Shown here one piece after another: positions 13,811-25,994 of a stretch of DNA of 64,000 bases. The translations under genes were made by a program, and so were the position numbers. Below the pieces are notes generated by a model that was given only the letters and a program-made list of their open reading frames with translations, ran no database searches and was not told the origin of the DNA. The stretch is from positions 28,113,501 through 28,177,500 of the forward strand of contig NC_079878.1 in assembly GCF_029227915.1 (NCBI RefSeq), given 5' to 3'. Within the stretch, counting starts at the first letter, position 1. Each line of letters starts with the position of its first letter. The DNA is from Hydractinia symbiolongicarpus (taxonomy: Eukaryota; Cnidaria; Hydrozoa; Anthoathecata; Hydractiniidae).

Positions 13811-16416
13811 ATCGCTTTCAACAGTGAAACAATTTATTGTGGGACTTAATTGAACCTACTCTGGACTGTGACCTTATAAATGTGATTAAATGAGACAGTT
13901 GGACTCCAAACTATAACATTCTTCTTAATTTGACATGATTGTTTGAACTGAGCAGTTACACCGGGCGTTGTGGCAACGCTTTATTTAAAAATTTAGATAA
14001 ATAAGTCATTTTTTACTCTGGGTCCAATCCTAGCCGTTAGCGGGCGCTGAAGAAAGAGAGAAAGTTTCAAAAACTAAATTTCATTGACTTTCTAACGGTA
14101 ACAGTCCGTTTCCACTACAACGGTTGCGTCACATATTCGTACCAACATGTATTTAGTGATGTTGTTCCGATATCACTAAGTTAAATCGCTTTTAACAATG
14201 AAACGATTGACTGTGGCACTTAATTGAACCTACTCTGGACTGTGACCTTATAAATGTGAAAAATGAGACAATTGGACTCCAAGGTATAACATTCTTCTTA
14301 ATTTGACATGATTGCTGGAATTCAGCGATTACCTTAGGCTCTGTGGTAGCGCTTTATTTAACAATTTAGATAAGTAAGTCTTCTTTTAATGTGGGACCAA
14401 TTCTTGCCGTTATCGCGAGCTGAAGAAATAGAGACAGTTTTAAAAACTACATTTCAATGAGTTTCAAACGGTATCAGTCCGTTTGAGTTACACCGGGAGG
14501 GTGACATATTCGTGCGAACATGCATTTAGTGATTTTTTTTCCGATATTACTAAGTTGTATCGCTTTTAACAGTGAAACGATTGACTGTGGGACTTAATTG
14601 AACTGATTCTAGACTGTGACCTTATGAATGTGAATTGAGCGAATAGGACTCCAAGGAAAAACATTCTTCTTAATTTGACATTATTGCTGGAATTCAGCGA
14701 TTACACTGGACACTGTGGTAGCGCTTCATTTAAAAATTTGGATAAATAAGTCAATTTTTACTGTGGGACCAATCTTAGCCGTTAGCACGCGCTGAAGAAA
14801 GAGAGACAGTTTCAAAAACTAAATTTCATTGACTTTCTAACGGTATCAGTCCGTTTCAACTACAACGGTTGCGTCACATATTCGTACCAACATGTATTCA
14901 GTGATGTTGTTTCGATATCACTAAGTTATATCGCTTTTAACAGTGAAACGATTGACTGTGGCACTTAATTGAACCTACTCTGGACTGTGACCTTATAAAT
15001 GTGATAAATGAGACAATTAGACTCCAAGGTATAACATTCTTCTTAATTGGACATGATTGCTGGAATTCAGCGATTACCTTAGGCTCTGTAGTAGCGGTTT
15101 ATTTAACAATTTAGATAAGTAAGTCTTTTTTTACTGTGGGACCAATCCTAGCCGTTATCGCGCGCAGAAGAAATAGAGACAGTTTTAAAAACTACATTTC
15201 AATGACTTTCAAACGGTATCAGTCCGTTTGGGTTACAACGGAAGGGTGACATATTCGTGCGAACATGCATTTAGCGATATTTTTCTGACATTACTAAGTT
15301 GTATCGCCTTTTACAGTAAAACGATTTACTGTGGGACTTAATGGAACTGATTTTTGTCTTTCATCTTATCAATGTGATAAATGAGACAATGGGACTCCAA
15401 GAAATAACATTCTTCTTAATTTGACATTATTGCTGGAATTCAGCGATTACACTGGACCCTGTGGTAGCGTTTCATTTAAAAAATTAGATAAATAAGTCAT
15501 TTTTTACTCTGGGTCCAATCCTAGCCGTTAGCGCGCGCTGAAGAAAGAGAGACAGTTTCAATAACTAAATTTCATTGACTTTCTAACGGTATCAGCCCGT
15601 TTCAACTACAACGGTTGCGTCACATATACGTACCAACATGTATTTAGTGATATTGTTCCGATATTACTAAGTTATATCGCTTTTAACAGTGAAGCGATTG
15701 ACTGTGGCACTTAATTGAACCTACTCTAGACTGTGACCTTATAAATGTGATAAATAAGCCAATTGGACTCCAAGGTATAACATTCTTCTTAATTTGACAT
15801 GATTGCTCGAATTAAGCGATTACCTTAGGCTCTGTGGTAGCGCTTCATTTAAAAATTTAGAAAAATAAGTCATTTTTTACTGTGGGACCAATCCTAGCCG
15901 TTATTGCGCGCTGAAGAATTAGAGACAGTTTTTAAAACTACATTTCAATGACTTTCAAACGGTATCAGTCTGTTTGACTTACAATGGTTGGGTGACATAA
16001 TCGTACCAACATTTATTTAGCGATATTTCTCTGACATTACTAGTTCGCATTGCTTTTAACATTGAAACGATTGACTGTGAGATTTAAGTTAACTGGTTTT
16101 TGTCCTTTGATCTTAGCAATGTGATAAATGGGACAGTTGGACTCCAACAAATAACATTCTTCTTAACTCTACATGATTGCCGGAACTCAGCGATTACAGT
16201 GTACCCTATGGTGGCACTTCAAAATTTAGATAAATAAGTCATTTTTACTGTGGGACAAATCCTAGCCCTTAGCGCGCGCTGAAGAAATAGAGACAGTTTT
16301 AGAAACTCCATTTCATTTACGTTCTAACGGTATCAATCCGTTTCAATTACAACGGTTGCGTCACATATTCGTGCGAACATGCATTTAGTGATTTTTTTCC
16401 AATATTACTAAGTTGT
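13811..16416. repeat. Dimer higher-order repeat (~745 bp), about three diverged copies
   Basis: Unit starts: 13811, 14185, 14559, 14930, 15303, 15676 and 16049. M39, M41 and M43 (14185, 14930, 15676) share GACTGTGGCACTTAATTG, while the alternate units do not. Spacings are 745 and 746 bp. The 5' flank of each is also shared (TTTCAACTACAACGG, with TTTCCACTACAACGG in the first). Copies differ at many positions, so this dimer looks older than the HORs on its left. M44 is only 368 bp because about 5 bp are missing near 16218 (GGCACTTCAAAATTTAG). Confidence 0.8.
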
Positions 16417-17164
16417 ATTGCTTTTAACAGTGAAACGATTGACTGTGGGACTTAATGAAAGTAACTTTGGACTGTGACTTTATAAATGTGATAAATGAGC
16501 CAATTGAACTCCAAGAAAAATCAATTTTCTTAACTTGACATGATTATTGAACTGAGCAGTAACACTGGGCGCTGTGGCAACGCTTTATTTAAAAATTTAT
16601 ATAAGTAAGTCTTTTTTTACTGTAGGACCAATCCTGGCAGTTAGCACGCGCTGAAGAAATAGAGACATTCTCAAAAACTACATTTAAATGACTTTCTAAC
16701 GGTATCAGTCTGTTTGAGTGACAACGGTTCCGTCACATACTCGTACCAACATTTGTTTAGCGATATTCGTCTGACATTACTAGGTTGAATTGCTTTTAAC
16801 AGTGAAACGATCGACTGACTGTAAGACTTAATATAACTGATTTTGGACTTTGACTTTAAGAATGTGACAAATGAGACAATTGAACTCCAAGAAAAATCAA
16901 TTTTCTTAACTTGACATGATTATTGAACTGAGCAGTAACACTGGGCGCTGTGGCAACGCTTTATTTAAAAATTTATATAAGTAAGTCTTTTTTTACTGTA
17001 GGACCAATCCTGGCAGTTAGCACGCGCTGAAGAAATAGAGACATTCTCAAAAACCACATTTCATTGACTTTCTAACGGTATCAGTCCGTTTCAACTACAA
17101 CGGTTGCGTCACATATTCGTACCAACATGTATTTAGTGATGTTGTTCCGATATCACTAAGTTAT
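16417..17164. repeat. Single-unit tandem duplication M45-M46 with a 4 bp insertion
   Basis: Unit starts: 16417 and 16789. From CAATTGAACTCCAAG (16501 and 16877) through the TATATAAGTAAGTC region to GAAATAGAGACATTCTC the two units are almost identical. They share the rare TTGACATGATTATTGAACTG and the dyad variant GCGCTGTGGCAACGC. M46 is 376 bp, the longest unit seen, because it reads CGATCGACTGACTGTAAG near 16808-16825, a tandem GACT duplication. Confidence 0.85.
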
Positions 17165-19400
17165 ATCGCTTTTAACAGTGAAGCGATTGACTGTGGGACT
17201 TAATTGAACTGACTCTGGACTGTGACCTTATAAATGTGATAAATGAGCCAATTGGACTCCAAGGTATAACATTCTTCTTAATTTGACATCATTGCTGAAA
17301 TTCAGCGATTACACTAGGCTCTGTGGTAGCGCTTTATTTAAAAATTTAGATAAAAAAATCATTCTTTTCTGTGGGTCCAATCCTAGCTGTTAGCGCGCGC
17401 TGAAGAAAGAGAGACATTTTCAAAAACTACATTTCATTGACTTTCTAACGGTATCAGTCCGTTTCAATTGCAACGGTTGCGGCACATATTCGTACCAACA
17501 TGTATTTAGTGATGTTGTTCCGATATTACTAAGTTATATCACTTTTAACAGTGAAACGAGTGACTCTGGGAATTAATTAAAGTAACTTTGGACTGTGACT
17601 TTATGAATGTGATAAATGAGCCAATTGGACCTTAAGAAATAACATTCCTCTTAATTTGACATGATTGCCGGAACTCAGCGATTTCCCTGGGCGCTGTGGT
17701 AGCGCTTCATTTAAAAATTTAGAAAAATAAGTCATTTTTTACTGTGGGACCAATCCTACCCGTTATCGCGCGCTGAAGAATTAGAGACAGTTTTAAAAAC
17801 TAAATTTCAATGACTTTCAAACGGTATCAGTCTGTTTGAGTTACAATGGTTGCGTCACATATTCGTACCAACATGTATTTATCGATATTATTTGGATATT
17901 ACTAGGTTGCATCGCTTTTAATAGTGAAACGTTTGTCTGTGGGACATAGTTGAACTGATTTTGGACTTTGACCTTATAAATGTGATATATGAGCCAGTTG
18001 GACTCCATGGAATAACATTCTTCTTTATTTGACTTGATTGCTGGAATTCAGCGATTTCACTAGCCACTGTGGTAGAGCTTTATGTATAAATTTAGATAAA
18101 TAAGTCGTTTTTTAGTGTGGGACCAATCCTGGCCCTCAACACGCGCAGAAAAAATAGAGACATTCTCATAAACTACATTTCATTGAATTTCTAACGGTAT
18201 CAGTCCGTTTCAATTACAACGGTTGCGTCACATATTTGTACCAACATGTATTTAGCGATATTTTTCTGATTTTACTAGGTTGCATCGCTTTTAACAGTGA
18301 AAGGATTGATTGCGGGACTTAATTGAACTGACTCTGGATTGTGACCTTATAAATGTGATAAATGAGCCAACTGGACTCGAAGAAATAACATTTTTCCTAA
18401 TTTTACATGATTGCCGGAACTCAGTGATTACACTGGGCGCTGTGGTAGCGCTTCATTTAAAAATTTCGAAAAATAAGTCATTTTTTACTGTGGGACCAAT
18501 CCTAGCCGTTATTGCGCGCTGAAGAATTAGAGACAGTTTTAAAAACTACATTTCAATGACTTTCAAACGGTATCAGTCTGTTTGAGTTACAATGGTTGCG
18601 TCACATATTCGTACCAACATGTATTTATCGATATTATTTGGATATTACTAGGTTGCATCGCTTTTAATAGTGAAACGTTTGTCTGTGGGACATAGTTGAA
18701 CTGATTTTGGACTTTGACATTATAAATGTGATAAATGAGCCAGTTGGACTCCATGGAATAATATTCTTCTTTATTTGACTTGATTGCTGGAATTCAGCGA
18801 TGTCACTAGGCTCTGTGGTAGCGCTTCATTTAAAAATTTAGATAAGTAAGTCTTTCTTAACTTTGGGACCAATCCTGGCAGTTAGCACGCGCTGAAGAAA
18901 TAGAGACATTCTCAAAAATTACATTTCATTGACTTCTTGGCGGTATCAATCCGTTTGAGTTACAACGGTTGCATCACATATTCGTACCAACATATATTTA
19001 GCGATATCTTTCCGCTATTAGTAGGTTGCATCGCTTTTAACAGTGAAGCGATTGACTGTGGGACTTAATTAAACTGACTCTGGACTGTGACCTTATAAAT
19101 GTGATAAATGAGCCAATTGGACTCCAAGGTATAACATTCTTCTTAATTTGATAAGATTGCCGGAACTCAGCGATTACACTTGGCCCTGTGCTAGAGCTTC
19201 ATTTAAAAATTGAGATAAATAAGTCATTTTTTACTCTGGGTCTAATCCTAGCCGTTAGCGCGCTGAAGAAAGAGAGACAGTTTCAAAAACTACATTTCAT
19301 TGACTTTCTAACGGTATCAGTATGTTTGAATGACAACGGTTGCGGCACATATTCGTACTAACATGTATTTAGTGATTTTTTTCCGATCTTACTAAGTTGT
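17165..19400. repeat. Monomers M47-M52 with a 746 bp dimer duplication
   Basis: Unit starts: 17165, 17538, 17911, 18284, 18657 and 19030. Roughly 17640-18060 recurs at roughly 18387-18806 (offset 746), with GAAGAATTAGAGACAG, the AATGG variant of the ACAACGG block, and GTTTGTCTGTGGGACATAG. M52 is of a different type. A plus-strand 70-codon open frame (18310-18522) starts at TTG and is a chance product of the repeat. Confidence 0.8.
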
Positions 19401-20518
19401 ATCGCTTTTAACAGTAAAACGATTGACTGTGTGACTTATTTGAACTGATTCTGGACTGTGACCTTGAAAAATGTGATAATTGAGCAAATTGGACTCCAAG
19501 GAAAAACATTCTTCTTAATTTGACATGACTGCTGGAATTCAGTGATTACACTAGGCGCTGTGGTAGCGCTTCATTTAAAAATTTAGATAAATAAGTTTCT
19601 TTTTACGGTGGGACCAATCCTGGCCGTTAGCCCGAGCTGAATATATAGGAACAGTTTCAAAAACTACACTTCATTGACTTTGTAGAGGTCACAATCCGTT
19701 TGAGTTACAACGGTTGAGTCACATATTCGTACCAACAATTATTTAGCGATATCTTTCCGCTATTACTAGGTTGCATCGCTTCTAACAGTGAAACGATTGA
19801 CTGTGGGACTTAATTGAACTGATTTTGGATTGTGACCTTATAAATGTGATAAGTGAGACAATTGGACTCCAAGAAATAACATTCTTCTTAACTTGACATG
19901 ATTGCCGGAACTCAGCGATTACTCTTGGCCCTGTGGTAGCGCTTCATTTAAATATTTAGATAAGTAAGTCATTTTTTACTGTGGGACCAATCCTACCCGT
20001 TACCGCGCGCTGAAGAAAGAGAGACAGTTTCAAAAACTACATTTCATTGACCTTTTGGCGGTATCAATCCGTTTGAGTTACAACGGTTGATTCACATAAT
20101 CGTACCAACATGTATTTAGTGATATTGTTCCGATATTACTAAGTTATATCGCTTTTAACAGTGAAACGAGTGACTCTGGGACGTAATTGAAGTAAATTTG
20201 GACTGTTACCTTATAAATGTGATAAATGAGCCAACTGGACGCAAGAAATAACATTCTTCTTAATTTGACATGATTGCCGGAACTGAACGATTACACTGGG
20301 CGCTGTGGTAGCGCTTCATTTAAAAATTTAGATAAATAAGTCAATTTTTCTGTGGGACCAATCCTATCCGTTAGCGCGCGCTGAAGAAATAGAGACAGTT
20401 TCAAGTACTACATTTCACTGACTTTCTAACGGTGTCAGTTCGTTTGAGTTACAACGTTTGGCTGACATATTCGTACCAACAAGTACTTAGCGATATTTTT
20501 CTGACATTACTAGGTTGC
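19401..20518. repeat. Three-unit block (M53-M55), repeated at 24235
   Basis: Unit starts: 19401, 19775 and 20148, with M56 at 20519. The partners at 24235, 24609, 24982 and 25353 are each exactly 4834 bp downstream. Shared rare markers are GACCTTGAAAAATGTG, GATTACTCTTGGCCC, GGTTGATTCACATAATCG and GACGTAATTGAAGTAAATTT. Similarity ends in M56. A more diverged third version is at 61494-62610. Confidence 0.85.
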
Positions 20519-21635
20519 ATTGCTTTTAACAGTGAAACGATTGACTGTGGGACTTAATTGAACTAACTTTGGACTGTAACTTTTCAAATGTGATAAATGA
20601 GCCAATTGGACCCCAAGAAATAACATTCTTCTTAATTTGACATGATTGCCGGAACTCAGCGATTACACTGGGCGCTGTGGTAGCGCTTGATTTAAAAATT
20701 TAGATAAATAAGTCACTTTTTACTGTGGAACAAATTTTAGCCATTATCGCGCGCTGAAGAAATAGAGACAGTTTTAAAAACTACATTTCAATGACTTTCT
20801 AACGGTATCAGTTCCTTTCAGTTACAACGGTTGGGTGACATATTCGTACCAACATGTATTTAGCGACATTTTCTGATATTACTAGGTGGAATCGCTTTTA
20901 ACAGTGAAACGATTGACTGTGGGACCTAATTGAACTAACTTTGGACTGTGACCAGATAAATGTGATAAACGAGACAATTGGACTCAAAGAAATAATACTC
21001 TTCTTAATTTGACATGATTGCCGCAACTCAGCCATTACACTGGCCGCTGTGGCAGCTCTTCATTTAAAAATTTAGATAAAAAAGTCATTCTTTACTGTGG
21101 GTCCAATCCTGGCCGTTAGCACGCGCTGAATAAATGGGAACAGTTTCACAAACTACATTTCATTGACTTTCTAGCGTATCAATCCGTTTTAGTTACAACG
21201 GTTGCGTCACATATTCGTACCAACATGTATTTAGCGATATTATTCGGATACTACTAAGTTGCATCGCTTTTAATAGTGAAACGTTTGGCTGTGGGACATA
21301 ATTGAACTGATTTTGGATTTTGAACTTATAAATGTGATAAATGATCCAGTTGGACTACAAGAAATAACATTCTTTTTAATTTGACATGATTGCTGGAACT
21401 TAGCGATTACACTGTGCGTTGTGGTAGCGCTGTATTGAAAAATTAAGATAAAATAGTCATTTCTTACTGTGGGACCAATCCTGGCAGTTAGCACGCGCTG
21501 AGTAAATAGGAACAGTTTCAAAAACTACATTTCATTGACTTTCTAGCGGTATAAATCTGTTTGAGTTACAACGGTTACGTCACGTATTCGTACCAACATG
21601 TATTAAGCGATATTATTCGGATATTACTAGGTTGC
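20519..21635. repeat. Early H-A units (M56-M58)
   Basis: Unit starts: 20519, 20891 (H-like, GACTCAAAGAAATAATAC) and 21263 (A-like, GTTTGGCTGTGGGACATAATTG). The same order H-A-B occurs at 26098, 27215 and throughout 40-53 kb, so these are probably older relatives of the amplified core. An 83-codon minus-strand open frame (21270-21521) first appears in full here. It starts at TTG. Confidence 0.8.
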
Positions 21636-24234
21636 ATCGCTTTTAATAGTGAAACGTTTGCCTGTGGGACATAATTGAACTGATTTTGGATTGTGACCTT
21701 ATAAATGTGATAAGTGAGACAATTGGACACCAAGAAATAACATTCTTCTTAACTTGACATGATTGCCGGAACTCAGCGATTACTCTTGGCCCTGTGGTAG
21801 CGCTTCATTTAAAAATTTAGATAAGTAAGTCATTTTTTACTGTGGGACAAATCCTACCTGTTAGCGCGCTGAAGAAAGAGAGACAGTTTCAAAAACTACA
21901 TTTCATTGACTTTCTAACGGTATCAGTCCGTTTCAATTACAACGGTTACGGCACATATTCGTACCAACATGTATTTAGTGATATTGTTCCGATATTACTA
22001 AGTTATATCGCTTTTAACAGTGAAATGAGTGACTCTGGGACTTAAATAAAGTAACTTTGGACTGTGACTTTATAAATGTGATAAATGAGCCAATTGGACC
22101 CCAAGAAATAACATTTCTCTTAATTTGACATGATTGCCGGAACTCAGCGATTACACTGGGCGCTGTGTTAGCGCTTCATTTAAAAATTTAGAAAAATAAG
22201 TCATTTTTTAATGTGGGACCAATCCTGGCACTTAGCGCGCGCTGAAGAAATAGAGACAGTTTCAAGTACTACATTTCACTGAGTTTCTAACGATGTCAGT
22301 TCGTTTTAGTTACGGTTGGCTGACATATTCGTACCAACAAGTACTTAGTAATATTTTTCTGACTTTACTAGGTTGCATCGCTTTTAACAGTGGAACGATT
22401 GACTGTGGGACTTAATTGAACCAACTTTGGACTGTGACCTGATAAATGTGATAAATGAGCCCAATTGGAATCCAAGGTATAACATTCTTCTTAATTTGAC
22501 ATGATTGCCGGAACTCAGCGATTACACTTGACGTTGTGGTAACGCTTCACTTAAAAATTTAGCTAAATAAGTCAATTTTTACTGTGGGACCAATCGTAGG
22601 CGTTAGAACGCGCTGTAGAATTAGAGAAAGTTTCAAAAACAACATATCAATGACTTTCTAACAGTATCAGTCTGTTTGAGTGACAACGGTTCCGTCACAT
22701 ACTCGTACCAACATTTATTTAGCGATATTTTTCTGACATTACTAGGTTGCATTGCTTTTAACAGCGAAGCGATTGACTGTGGGACTTAATTTAATTGGTT
22801 TTTCTCTTTGATCTTAGCAATGTGATAAATGAGACAATTGGACTCCAAGAAATAATATTCTTCTTAACTTTACATGATTGCCGGAACTCAGCGATTACAT
22901 TGGTCGCTGTGGTGGCGCTTTATTTAAAAATTTAGATCAATAAGTTACTTTTTACTGTGGAACCAATCCTGGCCGTTAACGCGCGCTGAATATATAGAAA
23001 CAGTTACAAAAACTACATTTCATTGACTTTCTAGCGGTCTCAATCCGTTTGAGTACAACGGTTGCGTCACATTTTCGTACCAACCTGTATTTAGCGATAT
23101 TTTTCCACTATTACTAGGTTGCATCGCTTTTAACAGTGAAACGATTGACTGTGGGACTTTATTGAACTGATTTTGGACTCTGACCTTATAAATGTGATAA
23201 GTGAGACAATTGGAATCCAAGAAATAACATTCTTCTTAACTTGACATGATTCGCGGATGTCAGCGATTACACGTGGCCCTGTGGTAGCGCTTCATTTAAA
23301 AATTTAGATAAATAAGTCATTTTTTACTGTGAGACCAATCCTAGCCGTAAGCACGCTGAAGAAATAGAGACAGTTTCAAAAACTCGATTTCATTGACTTT
23401 CTAACGGTATCAATCCGTTTCAATTACAAAGGTTGCGTCACATATTCGTACCAACATGTATTTAGTGATTTTTCCGATTTTACTAAGTTGTATCGCTTTT
23501 AACAGTAAAGCGATTGACTGTGGGACTTAATTGAACTGATTTTGGACTGTGACCTTATAAATGTGATAAATGAGCCAACTGGACCCCAAGAAATAACATT
23601 CTTCTTAATTTGATATGATTGCCGGAACTCAGCGATTTTACTGGGCCCTGTGGTAGCGCTTCATTTAAAAATTTAGATAAATAAGTCATTGTTTACTGTG
23701 GGACCAATCCTTGCCGTTAGCGCACGCTGAAGAAAGAGAGACAGTTTCAAAAACTACTTTTCATTGACTTTCTAGCGGTCTCAATCCGTTTGAGTTGCAA
23801 CGGTTGCGTCACATATTCGTACCAACATTTATTTAGCGATATCTTTCTGCTATTACTAGGTTGCATCGCTTCTAACAGTGAAACGATTGACTGTGGGACT
23901 TAATTGAACTGATTTTGGACTGTGACCTTATAAATGTGATAAATGAGCCAACTGGACCCCAAGAAATAACATTCTTCTTAATTTGATATGATTGCCGGAA
24001 CTCAGAGATTTTACTGGGCGCTGTGGTAGTGCTTCATTTAAAAAGTTAGATAAATAAGTCATTTTTACTGTGGGATAAGTCCTAGCCGTTAACGCGCTGA
24101 AGAAATAGAGACAGTTTCAAAAACTCCATTTCATTGACTTTCTAACGGTATCAATCCGTTTCAATTACAACGGTTGCGTCACATATACGTACCAACAATT
24201 ATTTAGTGATTTTTTTCCGATATTACTAAGTTGT
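21636..24234. repeat. Diverged monomers M59-M65
   Basis: Unit starts: 21636, 22007, 22377, 22751, 23123, 23492 and 23865. M59 has a B-type beginning (GTTTGCCTGTGGGACATAATTG) joined to a body resembling M54, so it looks like a hybrid. M61 is an older J-type (GACGTTGTGGTAACGC). Around 23721-23880 the sequence recurs 744 bp downstream (24465-24624), with CTACTTTTCATTGAC, GAGTTGCAACGG and GATATCTTTCTGC. That is a two-unit duplication reaching into the next block. Open frames at 21842-22045 and 23020-23220 start at GTG and TTG and are not considered genes. Confidence 0.8.
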
Positions 24235-25352
24235 ATCGCTTTTAACAGTAAAACGATTGACTGTGTGACTTATTTGAACTGATTCTGGACTGTGACCTTG
24301 AAAAATGTGATAATTGAGCAAATTGGACTCCAAGGAAAAATATTCTTCTTAATTTGACATGACTGCTGGAATTCAGCGATTACACTAGGCGCTGTGGTAG
24401 CGCTTCATTTAAAAATTTAGATAAATAAGTTTCTTTTTACGGTGGGACCAATCCTGGCCGTTAGCGCACGCTGAAGAAAGAGAGACAGTTTCAAAAACTA
24501 CTTTTCATTGACTTTCTAGCGGTCTCAATCCGTTTGAGTTGCAACGGTTGCGTCACATATTCGTACCAACATTTATTTAGCGATATCTTTCTGCTATTAC
24601 TAGGTTGCATCGCTTCTAACAGTGAAACGATTGACTGTGGGACTTAATTGAACTGATTTTGGACTGTGACCTTATAAATGTGATAAGTGAGACAATTGGA
24701 CTCCAAGAAATAACATTCTTCTTAACGTGACATGATTGCCGGAACTCAGCGATTACTCTTGGCCCTGTGGTAGCGCTTCATTTAAAAATTTAGATAAGTA
24801 AGTCATTTTTTACTGTGGGACCAATCCTACCCGTTACCGCGCGCTGAAGAAAGAGAGACAGTTTCGAAAACTACATTTCATTGACCTCTTGGCGGTATCA
24901 ATCCGTTTGAGTTACAACGGTTGATTCACATAATCGTACCAACATGTATTTAGTTATATTGTTCCGATATTACTAAGTTATATCGCTTTTAACAGGGAAA
25001 CGAGTGACTCTGGGACGTAATTGAAGTAAATTTGGACTGTGACCTTATAAATGTGATAAATGAGCCAACTGGACGCAAGAAATAACATTCTTCTTAATTT
25101 GACATGATTGCCGGAACTGAACGATTACACTGGACGCTGTGGTAGCGCTTCATTTAAAAATTTATATAAATAAGTCAATTTTTCTGTGGGACCAATCCTA
25201 TCCGTTAGCGCGCGCTGAAGAAATAGAGACAGTTTCAAGTACTACATTTCACTGACTTTCTAACGGTGTCAGTTCGTTTGAGTTACAACGGTTGGCTGAC
25301 ATATTCGTACCAACAAGTACTTAGCGATATTTTTCTGACATTACTAGGTTGC
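24235..25352. repeat. Three-unit block (M66-M68), copy of 19401-20518
   Basis: Unit starts: 24235, 24609 and 24982. The constant 4834 bp offset over successive units shows the block moved as one piece, without gain or loss. Small differences include CTTAACGTGACATG (24723) versus CTTAACTTGACATG (19889), and ACAGGGAAACGAG (24992) versus ACAGTGAAACGAG (20158). Confidence 0.85.
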
Positions 25353-25994
25353 ATCGCTTTTAACAGTGAAACCATTGACTGTGGGACTTAATTGAACAAA
25401 CTTTGGACTGTGACCTGATAAATGTGGTAAATGAGCCAATTGGACTCCAATGTATAACATTCTTCTTAATTTGACATGATTGCCGGAACTCAGCGATTAC
25501 ACTGGACGTTGTGGGAACGCTTGATTTAAAAATTTAGCTAAATAAGTCAATTTGTTCTGTGGGACCAATTGTAGCCGTAAGAACGCGCTGTAGAAATAGA
25601 GATAGTTTCAAAAACTACATATCAATGACTTTCTAACAGTATCAGTCTGTTTGAGTGACAACGGTTCCGTCACATACTAGTACCAACATGTATTTAGCGA
25701 TATTATTCGGATATTACTAAGTTGCATCGCTTTTAATAGTGAAACGTTTGGCTGTGGGACATTATTGAACTGATTTTAGATTTTGACTTTATAAATGTGA
25801 TAAATGAGCCAATTGGACCCCAAGAAATAACATTCTTCTTAATTTGACATGATTGCTGGAATTCAGCGATTTCACTAGGCACTGTGGTAGCGCTTTATGT
25901 ATAAATTTAGATAAATAAGTCTTTTTTTAGTGTGGGACCAATCCTGGCCCTTAACACGCGCCGAAAAAATAGAGACATTCTCATAAACTACATT
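25353..25994. repeat. Monomers M69-M70
   Basis: Unit starts: 25353 and 25726. M69 has GAACAAACTTTGG and the dyad variant GACGTTGTGGGAACGC. M70 begins like type A (GTTTGGCTGTGGGACATTATTG), then continues as the 17.9 kb type with GCGCTTTATGTATAAATTTAG. It is therefore a mosaic. No gene seen. Confidence 0.75.

Noticed and set aside
18310-18522. Plus-strand 70-codon open frame, and similar short frames at 21842-22045, 23020-23220 and 58404-58619
   Set aside because: Starts are TTG or GTG. The frames are open in single units only and run across satellite landmarks with no sign of coding constraint.
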